A stretch of 7,607 bases of DNA from Bacillota bacterium (GCA_021797415.1 JAJZZT010000455.1:1-7607); one strand, 5' to 3'. Positions 1-5,951 are shown, counted from the first letter of the stretch. Numbers and translations: made by a program. The notes: generated by a model from the letters alone, not told the origin.

Positions 1-1473
1 GCCCTGTCCGCCGCAACCCTGCGCCAGATCCTGACAGCGCAAAGCGCGCTGAACACCGCGCTTGCGCGTCTCACGCCCCTGCTTGCCGGACGTCCGCAAT
101 CCGCACTGCTCACGCAGGCCAAAGCGAACGCGCGCACCTACGAGGGCTACTGGCAGCAGGTGCGCCGCGATAACTTCACCAACCACAAAAAAGCCGAGCA
201 GATCATGTTTCTGTCCAATACCGCCGCCTCCAACTCCCTGACGGCCGATCTCACACACATCGCCGCCTTCGGCAAAATGTTGATTGCACAGCGCGCCGAG
301 CAGTCGATCGGCCTCGCGCATTTCATGGAAATCATCGAACTAGTCGGCGGCGCCATTGTGATCTTGTTCAGCGGCCTGGTGCTGTGGATGCTGCACCGGA
401 TCCTCTCGCCGATTTCCGTCATCGCGAACCACGCACAACAAATCGCGGCAGGAAACCTGTCGGTCGCAACGGTCGATATCACGAGCCGGGACGAGATCGG
501 CGTACTGGCGAAGACGTTCAACACAATGGCGTCCAATCTGCGCGATGTCATCCTTGAGGTGAAGCGCGCCGCAACACAGGTTGCCGAGACGGCAACCCAG
601 TTGCGCGATGGCGCCAAACAGACGAGCGACGCCACGGAACAGATCGCCGGAGCCATGGAGGAGATGGCGGCCGGCGCACAGCAGCAGTCCTCATCGACCG
701 AGGCGGTCCGCAATACGGTGAACGGTATTGCGGAAACCGCCGAGCGCATGGCGAAAAGCACGGCGGCATCCGCCGCCGCCGCAAAAGAGACGGCCGGGCT
801 CGCCATGGAAGGGGATGCGGTCATCCGGCGTGTGGTCGATCAGATGACCTCCATCCAATCCACTGTATCCGGGCTCGCCACAAGCATGCAGAGCCTGACT
901 GAGCGCTCCTCGCAGATTGGAGAGGTAGTGCAGGTCATCGGGGACATCGCCTCGCAGACCCAACTGCTGGCGCTGAACGCCGCCATTGAAGCGGCGCGCG
1001 CCGGCGAGCACGGGTATGGCTTCACCGTCGTCGCCTCCGAAGTAAAAAAACTGGCCGAGGGAACCGCCCGCTCCGCACAGGAAATTGCGGCCATGGTGCA
1101 GGGCGTACGCGCGGATACGGAGAAATCGGGCGAACTCACCCGGTCGGTCGTCCACGAAGTGGCATCCGGTATCGCCGCGTCAGAGTCGGCGGGCCGTTCG
1201 TTCGCAACCATCGAACAGTCCGCCAACGCAGCCGCAAGACAGATCCAACAGAATTCAACCGCGTCAGAGACCATGGCCGGCGAGGCAAAGACGGCGCGCG
1301 CCGGCATCGCGGAGGTGGCGGGCGTCGCCATGAGCACGGCGGCCAGTACGGAGGAAGTATCCGCCGCGGCGCAGGAACAACTGGCGTCCATGGAGGAAAT
1401 GCGCGCGTCCGCATCGTCGCTCGCGCACACCGCGGACGACTTGCAGACGCGCATCGCTCATTTTCGGTTGTGA
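1..1473 (+). CDS. Methyl-accepting chemotaxis protein, 5' end missing
   Basis: This is a membrane chemoreceptor that senses a ligand outside the cell and controls the CheA kinase through CheW. The frame is open from base 1 with no start of its own, so the first membrane helix and part of the sensor lie off the left edge; 490 residues are visible. Window residues 1-108 are helical and look like the extracellular sensor. Residues 111-133 form the second transmembrane helix, 134-186 a HAMP linker (DEIG at 164-167), and about 200-485 the cytoplasmic signalling coiled coil. The conserved hairpin tip is at 312-350, with [15 protein letters not shown] followed by GFTVVASEV and LAEGTARSA. Likely methylation sites are E220/E221 with the nearby glutamines, and E451/E452 in ASTEEVSAA. 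There is no C-terminal NWETF-type tether for CheR. The internal GTG at 160 is not a credible start because it would remove half of the sensor. The family call is certain; the ligand is unknown. Confidence 0.96.
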   Translation, partial: ALSAATLRQILTAQSALNTALARLTPLLAGRPQSALLTQAKANARTYEGYWQQVRRDNFTNHKKAEQIMFLSNTAASNSLTADLTHIAAFGKMLIAQRAEQSIGLAHFMEIIELVGGAIVILFSGLVLWMLHRILSPISVIANHAQQIAAGNLSVATVDITSRDEIGVLAKTFNTMASNLRDVILEVKRAATQVAETATQLRDGAKQTSDATEQIAGAMEEMAAGAQQQSSSTEAVRNTVNGIAETAERMAKSTAASAAAAKETAGLAMEGDAVIRRVVDQMTSIQSTVSGLATSMQSLTERSSQIGEVVQVIGDIASQTQLLALNAAIEAARAGEHGYGFTVVASEVKKLAEGTARSAQEIAAMVQGVRADTEKSGELTRSVVHEVASGIAASESAGRSFATIEQSANAAARQIQQNSTASETMAGEAKTARAGIAEVAGVAMSTAASTEEVSAAAQEQLASMEEMRASASSLAHTADDLQTRIAHFRL

Positions 1474-1494
1474 GGATTCAGTTGTGAGGCGTGC

Positions 1495-1578
1495 GGCTAT
1501 GCCTTGAGGGCTATGCCTTGAGGGCTATGCCTTGAGGGCTATGCCTTGAGGGCTATGCCTTGAGGGCTATGCCTTGAG
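1495..1578. repeat. Six perfect tandem copies of a 14-bp repeat
   Basis: The unit ggctatgccttgag occurs six times back to back with no mismatch. It fills most of the gap between two convergent genes. The last copy covers the end of the minus-strand aldo/keto reductase: its complement supplies the codons CTC AAG GCA and the TAG stop. Just to the left, gttgtgagg occurs at 1467-1475 and 1481-1489, also 14 bp apart and in phase with the array, so the 14-bp period may extend back over the chemoreceptor stop codon. The likely origin is slippage-driven copying of the reductase 3' end. Because the stop codon lies in the first copy read by the reductase, changes in copy number should not alter that protein. 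No typical terminator is visible in this junction. Confidence 0.97.
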
Positions 1579-2523
1579 CACCTCTTCGATGGCGGTTAGC
1601 ACATCGTCGCTCAATTGGACGCCGGACGCCTTCGCATTCTCAACCACCTGCTCCGGCCGCGACGCCCCGATGAGCGCCGCGCTGACGCCGGGCACGCGCA
1701 ATATCCAGGCAAGCGCAAGCTGCGCCACCGTCAGGTCGCTCTCCGCCGCTATGCGCTGCAATTGCACAACTTTGGCCAGCACGCTGTCCGTCAGTTGCCG
1801 CTCGATGAACTGCTTGACAGACTCCGTGACCGCCCGCGACCCTTCCGGCAGAGGCTGCCCTTTTTTGTACTTGCCGGTCAGAATGCCCTGCGCCAGGGGA
1901 GAGAAAACGACCTGACCGATGCCTGCCTCCTCGCAAATCGGCACGACGGCCGGTTCGATGTAGCGGTTCAACATGTTGTAAACCGGCTGGCTGGCGGCAA
2001 GTTTGTGCAGGCCGAGCTCGCGCTGCAGGCGAACGCCCGCGGCAATTTTGTCCGCCGGCCACTCGCTGATCCCGCCGTACAGCACCTTGCCCTGGCTGAT
2101 CAGATCATCGACGGCGCGCAGCGTCTCCTCCATATCCGTGGCGGGATCGTAACGGTGGCAATAAAAGATGTCCACATAATCCACGCCCAGCGCGAGCAGG
2201 CTCTTTTCCACTTCGCCAAAGATGTGCTTTCGGCTCAGGCCGCGGTCGTTTACCCCTTTTCCCACGGGCCAGAACGCCTTGGTGGTCAGGATGTAGCTCT
2301 CGCGCGGGAACTCTCTGAGCGCCTCTCCCAGCACCTGCTCCGCCGCATGCGGCGCGGAGCCGTAGACGTTCGCGCAGTCGAAGTGATTGATACCGAGTTC
2401 ATACGCCTGCCTGACACACGCCGCCGCCTGCTCTCGTTCCGTCACCGTGCCGTACGTGAGCCAACTGCCGAGCGCAATTTCCGATGTCTTGACGCCACTC
2501 TTGCCCAGTCTGCGATACTCCAC
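1567..2523 (-). CDS. Aldo/keto reductase (potassium-channel beta-subunit-like subfamily)
   Basis: This is a cytoplasmic NAD(P)H-dependent oxidoreductase with a TIM-barrel fold that reduces aldehydes or ketones. It has 318 residues, normal for the family. The catalytic tetrad reads as D49 (in HFDCANVYG), Y54, K82 (in LTTKAF) and H123 (in FYCHRYD). Other family marks are the N-terminal MEYRRLGKSG strand, SQPVYNMLNR at 178-187, FSPLAQGILTGKY at 207-219, and the cofactor-phosphate loop GASRPEQVVENAKAS at 286-300. The SQPVYNMLNR and ILTGKY motifs resemble the AKR6-type group (Kv-beta and glyceraldehyde-3-phosphate reductase relatives). The start is GTG, chosen for a strong GGAGGAGG site 7 nt upstream. 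The stop lies inside the 14-bp repeat array. A second reductase lies upstream on the same strand, separated by a hairpin-rich element, and no clear promoter of its own is visible. The substrate is unknown. Confidence 0.95.
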   Translation of the reverse strand: MEYRRLGKSGVKTSEIALGSWLTYGTVTEREQAAACVRQAYELGINHFDCANVYGSAPHAAEQVLGEALREFPRESYILTTKAFWPVGKGVNDRGLSRKHIFGEVEKSLLALGVDYVDIFYCHRYDPATDMEETLRAVDDLISQGKVLYGGISEWPADKIAAGVRLQRELGLHKLAASQPVYNMLNRYIEPAVVPICEEAGIGQVVFSPLAQGILTGKYKKGQPLPEGSRAVTESVKQFIERQLTDSVLAKVVQLQRIAAESDLTVAQLALAWILRVPGVSAALIGASRPEQVVENAKASGVQLSDDVLTAIEEVLKA

Positions 2524-2530
2524 GAAAAAG

Positions 2531-2538
2531 CCTCCTCC
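2531..2538 (-). promoter_or_regulatory. Ribosome binding site of the first aldo/keto reductase
   Basis: The minus strand reads GGAGGAGG, 7 nt before the GTG start at 2523. The match to the anti-Shine-Dalgarno sequence is near perfect and fixes the non-ATG start. Confidence 0.9.
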
Positions 2539-2559
2539 GATGTGATCCCTTATGGTGGT

Positions 2560-2753
2560 TGTTCAAAAAGGGGACAGAACTCTTTGGCGCATGGCTGCGT
2601 CATCGCCAGAAACGCTCCCTCACGTACCCAAACGTACGCTCGGTCCGCATTTCTGGCTGCTTCCATGGGGACATGGGATAAAGTCCACTGCACACTCGGT
2701 TTATCCCATGTCCCATTGCACTGCGCGGGTCAACCCTGCCCCCTTTTTGAACA
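2560..2753. repeat. Inverted-repeat-bounded non-coding element with nested hairpins
   Basis: The ends are inverted repeats: TGTTCAAAAAGGGGACAG at 2560-2577 matches the complement of 2736-2753 at 17 of 18 positions. The 194-bp interior has no convincing coding frame but holds two further structures side by side. The first is an imperfect palindrome at 2590-2667, with arms CATGG, GCCAGAAA and CGTAC. The second is a perfect 15-bp stem at 2668-2682 / 2700-2714. This layout (terminal inverted repeats, internal foldback, no transposase) suggests a small non-autonomous mobile element, either MITE-like or of the REP type moved by a Y1 transposase. That is inference, because only one copy is in view and no clear target-site duplication was found. 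It lies between the two reductase genes and may have displaced the original promoter of the downstream one. Confidence 0.7.
2668..2714. repeat. Perfect 15-bp stem with 17-nt loop
   Basis: GGGACATGGGATAAA at 2668-2682 is exactly complementary to TTTATCCCATGTCCC at 2700-2714, with 17 nt between them. It would fold strongly as RNA from either strand. No T-run follows on either strand, so it is not a standard intrinsic terminator. It sits inside the inverted-repeat element. Confidence 0.88.
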
Positions 2754-2780
2754 GGCTCTTATAAGAGGTTGTTCAAAAAG
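2743..2780. repeat. 38-bp near-palindrome just downstream of the second aldo/keto reductase
   Basis: The outer arms CTTTTTGAACA (2743-2753) and TGTTCAAAAAG (2770-2780) are perfect complements. The core CTCTTATAAGAG (2756-2767) is a perfect 12-bp palindrome, and only two positions per arm between them do not pair by Watson-Crick rules. The left arm is also the right end of the 194-bp element. The 14-bp string GGTTGTTCAAAAAG therefore occurs as a direct repeat at 2557-2570 and 2767-2780. The structure begins 4 nt after the reductase stop codon on the minus strand and could stabilise or end that transcript, but no T-run follows. Confidence 0.85.
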
Positions 2781-2784
2781 TCGG

Positions 2785-3765
2785 TCACCACGCGTACGCT
2801 TCCGGCGCGGGACCTCCCGGCCCAGGGAATAGGGTGTCCAACCGGGCGAGAACATCGCGGTTCAATTCCACTTCCACCGCGCGCAGCGAGCTTTGCAGTT
2901 GTTCGATCGTGCGCGGTCCGATGATCGGAGCGGTGATGGCGGGATTGGCGAGCATCCACGCCAGCGCGACGACATCCTCCCGCTCGCCGATCTCACGGCA
3001 CAAGGCCGCGAACGCCTCAAGCTGCGCGCGAATCTCCTGCGCCCGCTCCTTCTGTCCGGCCGAACGCGTTCCGGGTTGCGCCGAGAGCGCATTCCCGCCG
3101 AGCAGGCCGCCCGCCAGCGGACTCCACGGTATGACGCCGATTCCCAGATCCAGCGCCGCGGGCAACACTTCGAGTTCCGGCGTGCGGCAGAGCAGGCTGT
3201 ATTTGTGCTGCTCGGACACCAGACCAAAAAAACGGTGTTCCTTCGCGGCCGATTGCGCTTTCACAAGATGCCAGCCGGCGAAGTTGCTGGCGCCGACGTA
3301 GACGATTTTCCCCTGGTTCACGAGAATGGAGAACGCTTCCCACAGCTCCTCCCAACTCGTCCGCCGGTCCACGTGGTGCATCTGGTACAGTTCAACATGA
3401 TCCGTCTGCAGGCGCTTCAGGGACGCCTCCAGATGTCGGCGCACCTTGAATCCGGACAGTCCGCGCACATTATTCGGCCCGTCGTTTGGGTCCATGCCTT
3501 CGCCAAACACCTTGGTGGCGAGCACCACCCGCTCACGCCGTCCCCCGCCCTGGGCGAACCAGCGGCCGATGATCTCCTCTGTCAAGCCCCGCCTGTCACG
3601 ACCGCCGTAGGCGTTGGCCGTGTCAAAGAAGTTGATCCCCGCGTCGAGCGCGGCGTCCATGATGCGGAAAGCCTCCCGCTCTTCTGTGTTCGGCCCGAAA
3701 TTCATGGTGCCGAGGCACAGCCGACTGACGTTCATCCCCGTACGTCCAAGGTATGTATGCTGCAT
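2785..3765 (-). CDS. Aldo/keto reductase, second and distinct subfamily
   Basis: This is a second cytoplasmic NAD(P)H-dependent carbonyl reductase of 326 residues. The tetrad is D48 (in FFDTANAYG), Y53, K85 (in LATKVFGEG) and H130 (in LYQMHHVD). YVGASNFAGWHL at 156-167, SEQHKYSLL at 184-192, IPWSPLAGGLLGG at 212-224 and IIGPRTIEQL at 281-290 follow the usual family order. The frame can be extended to a TTG at 3810, but I chose the ATG at 3765 because it has a GGAGGTGG site just upstream and because the extra 15 residues are charged and unlike the family N-terminus (QHTYLGRTG). The gene appears to have its own promoter. Sequence motifs differ from the downstream reductase throughout, so the pair is not a recent duplication. 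It resembles the large group of reductases that includes YajO-like proteins. The substrate cannot be told from sequence. Confidence 0.95.
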   Translation of the reverse strand: MQHTYLGRTGMNVSRLCLGTMNFGPNTEEREAFRIMDAALDAGINFFDTANAYGGRDRRGLTEEIIGRWFAQGGGRRERVVLATKVFGEGMDPNDGPNNVRGLSGFKVRRHLEASLKRLQTDHVELYQMHHVDRRTSWEELWEAFSILVNQGKIVYVGASNFAGWHLVKAQSAAKEHRFFGLVSEQHKYSLLCRTPELEVLPAALDLGIGVIPWSPLAGGLLGGNALSAQPGTRSAGQKERAQEIRAQLEAFAALCREIGEREDVVALAWMLANPAITAPIIGPRTIEQLQSSLRAVEVELNRDVLARLDTLFPGPGGPAPEAYAW

Positions 3766-3770
3766 GACAG

Positions 3771-3778
3771 CCACCTCC
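3771..3778 (-). promoter_or_regulatory. Ribosome binding site deciding the start of the second reductase
   Basis: The minus strand reads GGAGGTGG, with 5 nt between its end and the ATG at 3765 (8 nt from the GGAGG core). This favours that ATG over the in-frame TTG at 3810, which has no such site. Confidence 0.88.
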
Positions 3779-3824
3779 GCTTGTTCACGTTTTTTCTTCC
3801 TCGACGGCAACCCCGCCGTGCAAC

Positions 3825-3853
3825 AGTATAGACCAGTCCGTTCCTAATATAAA
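3825..3853 (-). promoter_or_regulatory. Sigma-A-type promoter for the second aldo/keto reductase
   Basis: On the minus strand there is a -35 box TTTATA (3848-3853, 4 of 6 matches to TTGACA). Exactly 17 nt later comes a -10 box TATACT (3825-3830, 5 of 6 matches to TATAAT). Transcription would start near 3818, giving a leader of about 50 nt before the ATG at 3765. The position, spacing and local AT-richness fit well. Confidence 0.6.
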
Positions 3854-3891
3854 GAAGTTACACGAAACTCCCATGCTATATAAATGATCAT

Positions 3892-3911
3892 TACTTTACA
3901 TAATGAAAGTA
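3892..3911. promoter_or_regulatory. Inverted repeat upstream of the reductase promoter
   Basis: TACTTT (3892-3897) and AAAGTA (3906-3911) are inverted around 8 nt, next to the perfect palindrome ATGATCAT (3884-3891). They lie about 30-60 bp upstream of the -35 box, within AT-rich DNA. They could be operator sites for a dimeric regulator or the end of the upstream transcript. AT-rich DNA makes such repeats by chance, so the call is weak. Confidence 0.25.
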
Positions 3912-3945
3912 TCCGGACATTGGCCAGCAGGCGCTTGAGTCGCCG

Positions 3946-3981
3946 CCTTCCTCTCTTCTTTTTCCGTCTTTTTTCTTTCTC
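3946..3981. other. Polypurine-polypyrimidine tract overlapping a stop codon
   Basis: Of 36 bases on the plus strand, 35 are pyrimidines, broken only by a G at 3966. The minus strand, which is the transcribed sense, is therefore a purine run that starts at the TGA of the small KOW-like gene and continues as its 3' untranslated region. It encodes nothing recognisable. Confidence 0.85.
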
Positions 3982-4183
3982 AATTGTCAATGATTTCGGC
4001 GATATCCCGTTCAACCAGCCATTTTGTCCTGCCGGAATCCAGATGTACGGCATAGGCCCAAATGGTCCTGTCGCCCGGAAAACCGCTGTTGCCCGCGCGA
4101 AAGTCCACGATCACGCCCTTTTGCCCGAGAAACTTGCCATTTTTCACAATCACTCTGGTGTCCATAAAATATTTCATCGTCAT
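3980..4183 (-). CDS. Small KOW-like hypothetical protein
   Basis: This is a 67-residue protein of unknown function. Residues 9-28 (TRVIVKNGKFLGQKGVIVDF) follow the pattern of a KOW strand-turn-strand, with a glycine-rich turn between two hydrophobic strands. AYAVHLDSG (43-51) and KWLVERDIAEI (54-64) then complete what looks like a small SH3-like beta barrel. Such modules often bind RNA or protein, but no specific role can be given. There is no signal peptide or membrane segment. The ATG at 4183 has a modest GAGG site 10 nt upstream; a second ATG two codons later is less well placed. The DinB-like gene lies 199 bp upstream on the same strand, so read-through is possible. The beta-strand periodicity and conserved-looking glycines favour a real gene, but the small size leaves doubt. 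Confidence 0.65.
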   Translation of the reverse strand: MTMKYFMDTRVIVKNGKFLGQKGVIVDFRAGNSGFPGDRTIWAYAVHLDSGRTKWLVERDIAEIIDN

Positions 4184-4317
4184 CCAGCGATTGCCTCTCG
4201 CTCATGGCGACGCGTCTTATACCCCAATATGACGCTCCGTCGAACCCAGATAAACCGAGAAAACAGACGTGTTGTATCCATTGTCATTCTTCGACCGCCC
4301 CGGTATCGTCGTGCCAT
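4180..4317 (-). CDS. Possible 45-codon arginine-rich ORF overlapping the KOW-like gene
   Basis: An ATG at 4317 opens a 45-residue frame (starting MARRYRGGRR and ending EREAIAG). Its TGA at 4182-4180 overlaps the ATG of the KOW-like gene by four bases (ATGA), an arrangement typical of translational coupling. There is no convincing ribosome binding site, the product is arginine-rich and low in complexity, and no family is recognised. The frame stays open upstream through the 24-bp repeats, which add eight codons each, but no good start is found there. It may be chance. Confidence 0.2.
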   Translation of the reverse strand: MARRYRGGRRMTMDTTRLFSRFIWVRRSVILGYKTRRHEREAIAG

Positions 4318-4325
4318 TTTGTTTG

Positions 4326-4373
4326 CGATGGAAGGCCTTGTGGAGAATGCAATGGAAGGCCTTGTGGTATATC
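4326..4373. repeat. Two tandem copies of a 24-bp repeat
   Basis: Copies at 4326-4349 and 4350-4373 share the 16-bp core ATGGAAGGCCTTGTGG (4328-4343 and 4352-4367) and differ at a few flanking positions. Each core contains the palindrome AAGGCCTT. The repeat lies just downstream of the DinB-like stop codon on the minus strand, in a 199-bp gap that otherwise shows only the doubtful small ORF. Confidence 0.9.
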
Positions 4374-4382
4374 ACAGCCACC

Positions 4383-4916
4383 CTAGACTCCGAGAAACTC
4401 CTTCAGGCGGCCCAATTGATGGCGATGGTGGCGATAGTGCATCTCTACCAACTGAAACCACTCTTTCGCGTTCAAGTATCCGAGACCCGGGTGCTCCACC
4501 GTGTTCTCTGGGGGGATTTCGTCCAGCGCCGGTGCGACGGATCGCATGCGGGCAATCACGTCCTGCATGCCCGCCCGGATCTCTTCTTCGCTATCCGGCT
4601 GCGCGGGCGTGTACTGCGGCGACGGTGGCACCTGAATCTGAATCGGCGGGAAGCTCCCTACACGAAACACCTCCTTCCCTCTGTCATTCTTGTCCCCGCC
4701 AACATGCGTGTCAGGATTCGAGGCATCGCGGCACGCCTCCACGTTGCGCAGTTGCATGAAGCGGGCGCTGTTCATCAGGTGGACCATCATTTGCCCCATC
4801 GACCACGCCTCATCGTTCGGTTTGCGGCAGAGCTGGTCCATGCTCAGATTCGTCAGTTCATTCAAGTAAATCTCCGTCTGCGCTTCGACGTTCGATACAA
4901 TTTCACTCGCGTTCAT
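4383..4916 (-). CDS. DinB-like (DinB/YfiT superfamily) putative metal-dependent protein
   Basis: This 177-residue protein has the pattern of the DinB_2 / YfiT-like four-helix bundle. The family includes thiol S-transferases that use a divalent metal, and many uncharacterised stress proteins. Expected metal ligands are H46 (in MMVHLMN) and the C-terminal helix cluster H160, H163, H164 and H166 (in VEMHYRHHRHQL). HPGLGYLNAKEWF at 142-154 is a typical lead-in to that helix. The middle, about 65-110, is a proline-rich loop. It follows a WYL regulator by 66 bp on the same strand and is probably co-transcribed with it. The ATG at 4916 is the first possible in-frame ATG, because a TGA lies four codons before it. 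Its Shine-Dalgarno sequence is unusually far away, about 14-16 nt. The substrate is unknown; the name reflects the family and not SOS control. Confidence 0.88.
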   Translation of the reverse strand: MNASEIVSNVEAQTEIYLNELTNLSMDQLCRKPNDEAWSMGQMMVHLMNSARFMQLRNVEACRDASNPDTHVGGDKNDRGKEVFRVGSFPPIQIQVPPSPQYTPAQPDSEEEIRAGMQDVIARMRSVAPALDEIPPENTVEHPGLGYLNAKEWFQLVEMHYRHHRHQLGRLKEFLGV

Positions 4917-4954
4917 ACGGTTTATTCATTCCCCTCCTGTGTTTTCATGTCCAT
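4903..4954 (-). promoter_or_regulatory. Leader of the DinB-like gene with AGGAGGGG and two short overlapping frames
   Basis: AGGAGGGG lies at 4931-4938 on the minus strand. It is too far from the DinB-like ATG (4916) to be ideal but lies immediately before another ATG at 4929. That ATG opens an 8-codon frame (MNKPYERE) ending at 4903, inside the DinB-like gene. A further ATG at 4954 opens a 10-codon frame (MDMKTQEGNE) ending at 4922, just before the DinB-like start. Translation of either could deliver ribosomes to the DinB-like start. Both frames are short enough to be chance. Confidence 0.4.
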
Positions 4955-4982
4955 TTTGCAGATGGCTCCTGACAACAGTATG

Positions 4983-5933
4983 TCAGTATCTCCGCAGCAT
5001 ATTTTCGATCTCGCTTTGTACCTGCAAACGAAACGCGTGCGGCTCGGTCACCTCGACGCCCGCGCCCCAACTGAGCACCCATTTGAGCACGTCCTTCGGT
5101 TGCCGGACGCGCAAGGTCACATCGATGGCGCTGGTGCCCACCGTCATCGACTCCATGAAAAAGTAGTTCGACTCAAGCACGGCGTCCCGCAAGTGCGGCT
5201 GAAACTGAAGACGAATCAGGAACTTCCGGTCATCTTTCGGCGCGTAGCGGCGAAGCCCAAAATCTGCGGGGCGCTCGAACGGCTCGTCCAATACGACGGC
5301 ATCCCGAATCCTGGACAGGCGAAAGTGCCGGATGTCGTTGCGCAGGTCACAGTGGGCAATCAGCATCCATGCTCCCTGGACCAGAGCAAGCCCGTACGGC
5401 GCGACCGTTCGCTCCGTCTCGCGCTCCTCGTCCGCACGAATTGACGGTTTCGCGTAGCGAAAGCGCACTTTTTTCTCCGCCAGCAACGCGCCGCGAATTC
5501 GCGCGAGCACCGTCATCTCCACTCCGTACTGCCCCGTGGACTTGTTTCGGTTCAGGATCTTCGTTGATTCGCGAAACTCGTCCACCCGCGCACGGATGCG
5601 GGCGGGCAGCACGCTCTCAATCTTGTGCCGGCTCGACTCCGCCTGGGCGGAATATGGCGGATCGAATTGCTGCTCCACAAACTCGGTGCCCATCAGAAGA
5701 GAGATTGCCTCTTCCACCGTGAGTTGCACCGGCGGCAGAAAGTACCCGTCCATAAGGGAATATCCCTGTCCTGGTGAACCGACAATCGGCACACCTGATT
5801 CGGAGAGAGCCTGCATGTCCCGGTAAATGGTGCGGACGCTTGTCTCGAACCGATCCGCCAAGTCCATGGCGCGTCGGCTGCCTTTTCTCTGCAACTCGAT
5901 CATGATGCCCAGCATGCGGTCCATTCTGTTCAT
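4983..5933 (-). CDS. YafY-type transcriptional regulator with HTH and WYL domains
   Basis: This is a 316-residue DNA-binding regulator. Residues 3-60 form a winged helix-turn-helix of the HTH_11/DeoR-like kind, with the recognition segment TSVRTIYRDMQAL (31-43) and the wing GVPIVGSPGQGYSL (47-60). Residues about 140-230 are the WYL domain, a sensor of nucleotide-like or other small ligands; here the core reads APYGLALVQGAWMLIAHC, so the usual Trp-Tyr-Leu is Trp-Met-Leu (189-191). The DIRHFRLSRI arginine motif follows at 200-209. The C-terminal 235-316 fits the WCX extension. The frame is open for a further 330 bases upstream, but I chose the ATG at 5933 because it gives the family N-terminus (MNRMDRMLGI) and has AAAGGAG 11 nt before it. 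It lies upstream of the DinB-like gene and may control that gene and itself. An inverted repeat (TGACA / TGTCA, 4970-4985) overlaps the stop codon. Confidence 0.92.
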   Translation of the reverse strand: MNRMDRMLGIMIELQRKGSRRAMDLADRFETSVRTIYRDMQALSESGVPIVGSPGQGYSLMDGYFLPPVQLTVEEAISLLMGTEFVEQQFDPPYSAQAESSRHKIESVLPARIRARVDEFRESTKILNRNKSTGQYGVEMTVLARIRGALLAEKKVRFRYAKPSIRADEERETERTVAPYGLALVQGAWMLIAHCDLRNDIRHFRLSRIRDAVVLDEPFERPADFGLRRYAPKDDRKFLIRLQFQPHLRDAVLESNYFFMESMTVGTSAIDVTLRVRQPKDVLKWVLSWGAGVEVTEPHAFRLQVQSEIENMLRRY

Positions 5934-5937
5934 TTGG

Positions 5938-5951
5938 AGGAGTGCTCCTTT
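5938..5951 (-). promoter_or_regulatory. Shine-Dalgarno of the WYL regulator embedded in an inverted repeat
   Basis: The minus strand carries AAAGGAG at 5945-5951. Its AGGAG part is the left arm of an interrupted palindrome, AGGAG CA CTCCT (5938-5949). The arms could weakly mask the ribosome binding site or serve as a binding site for the regulator itself. No convincing -35/-10 pair was found in the 178-bp gap upstream. Confidence 0.45.

Noticed and set aside
1495..1578. 14-bp array as a CRISPR
   Set aside because: The units are contiguous with no spacers and are far too short.
2549..2762. CTTAT at 2549-2553 and 2758-2762 as a target-site duplication of the inverted-repeat element
   Set aside because: The copies are at unequal distances from the inverted ends (6 and 4 nt) and only 5 bp long, so chance is likely.
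1615..2832. Long plus-strand open frame of 405 codons
   Set aside because: It lies opposite a complete aldo/keto reductase with an intact catalytic tetrad and strong ribosome binding site. It is an antisense shadow of G+C-rich coding DNA.
1567..3765. The two aldo/keto reductases as a recent tandem duplication
   Set aside because: Apart from the shared catalytic residues their motifs differ throughout, and they belong to different subfamilies.
2893..3831. Plus-strand open frame of 312 codons
   Set aside because: It is antisense to the second aldo/keto reductase. It shows no domain pattern and has no ribosome binding site worth noting.
4216..4244. Promoter for the KOW-like gene with -10 TATAAG
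   Set aside because: The -10 box is good, but the hexamer 17 nt upstream (TTCGAC) matches only 2 of 6 positions, so I did not list it.
4269..5444. Plus-strand open frame of 391 codons
   Set aside because: It spans the antisense of two clear minus-strand genes and the gap between them, and has no recognisable family.
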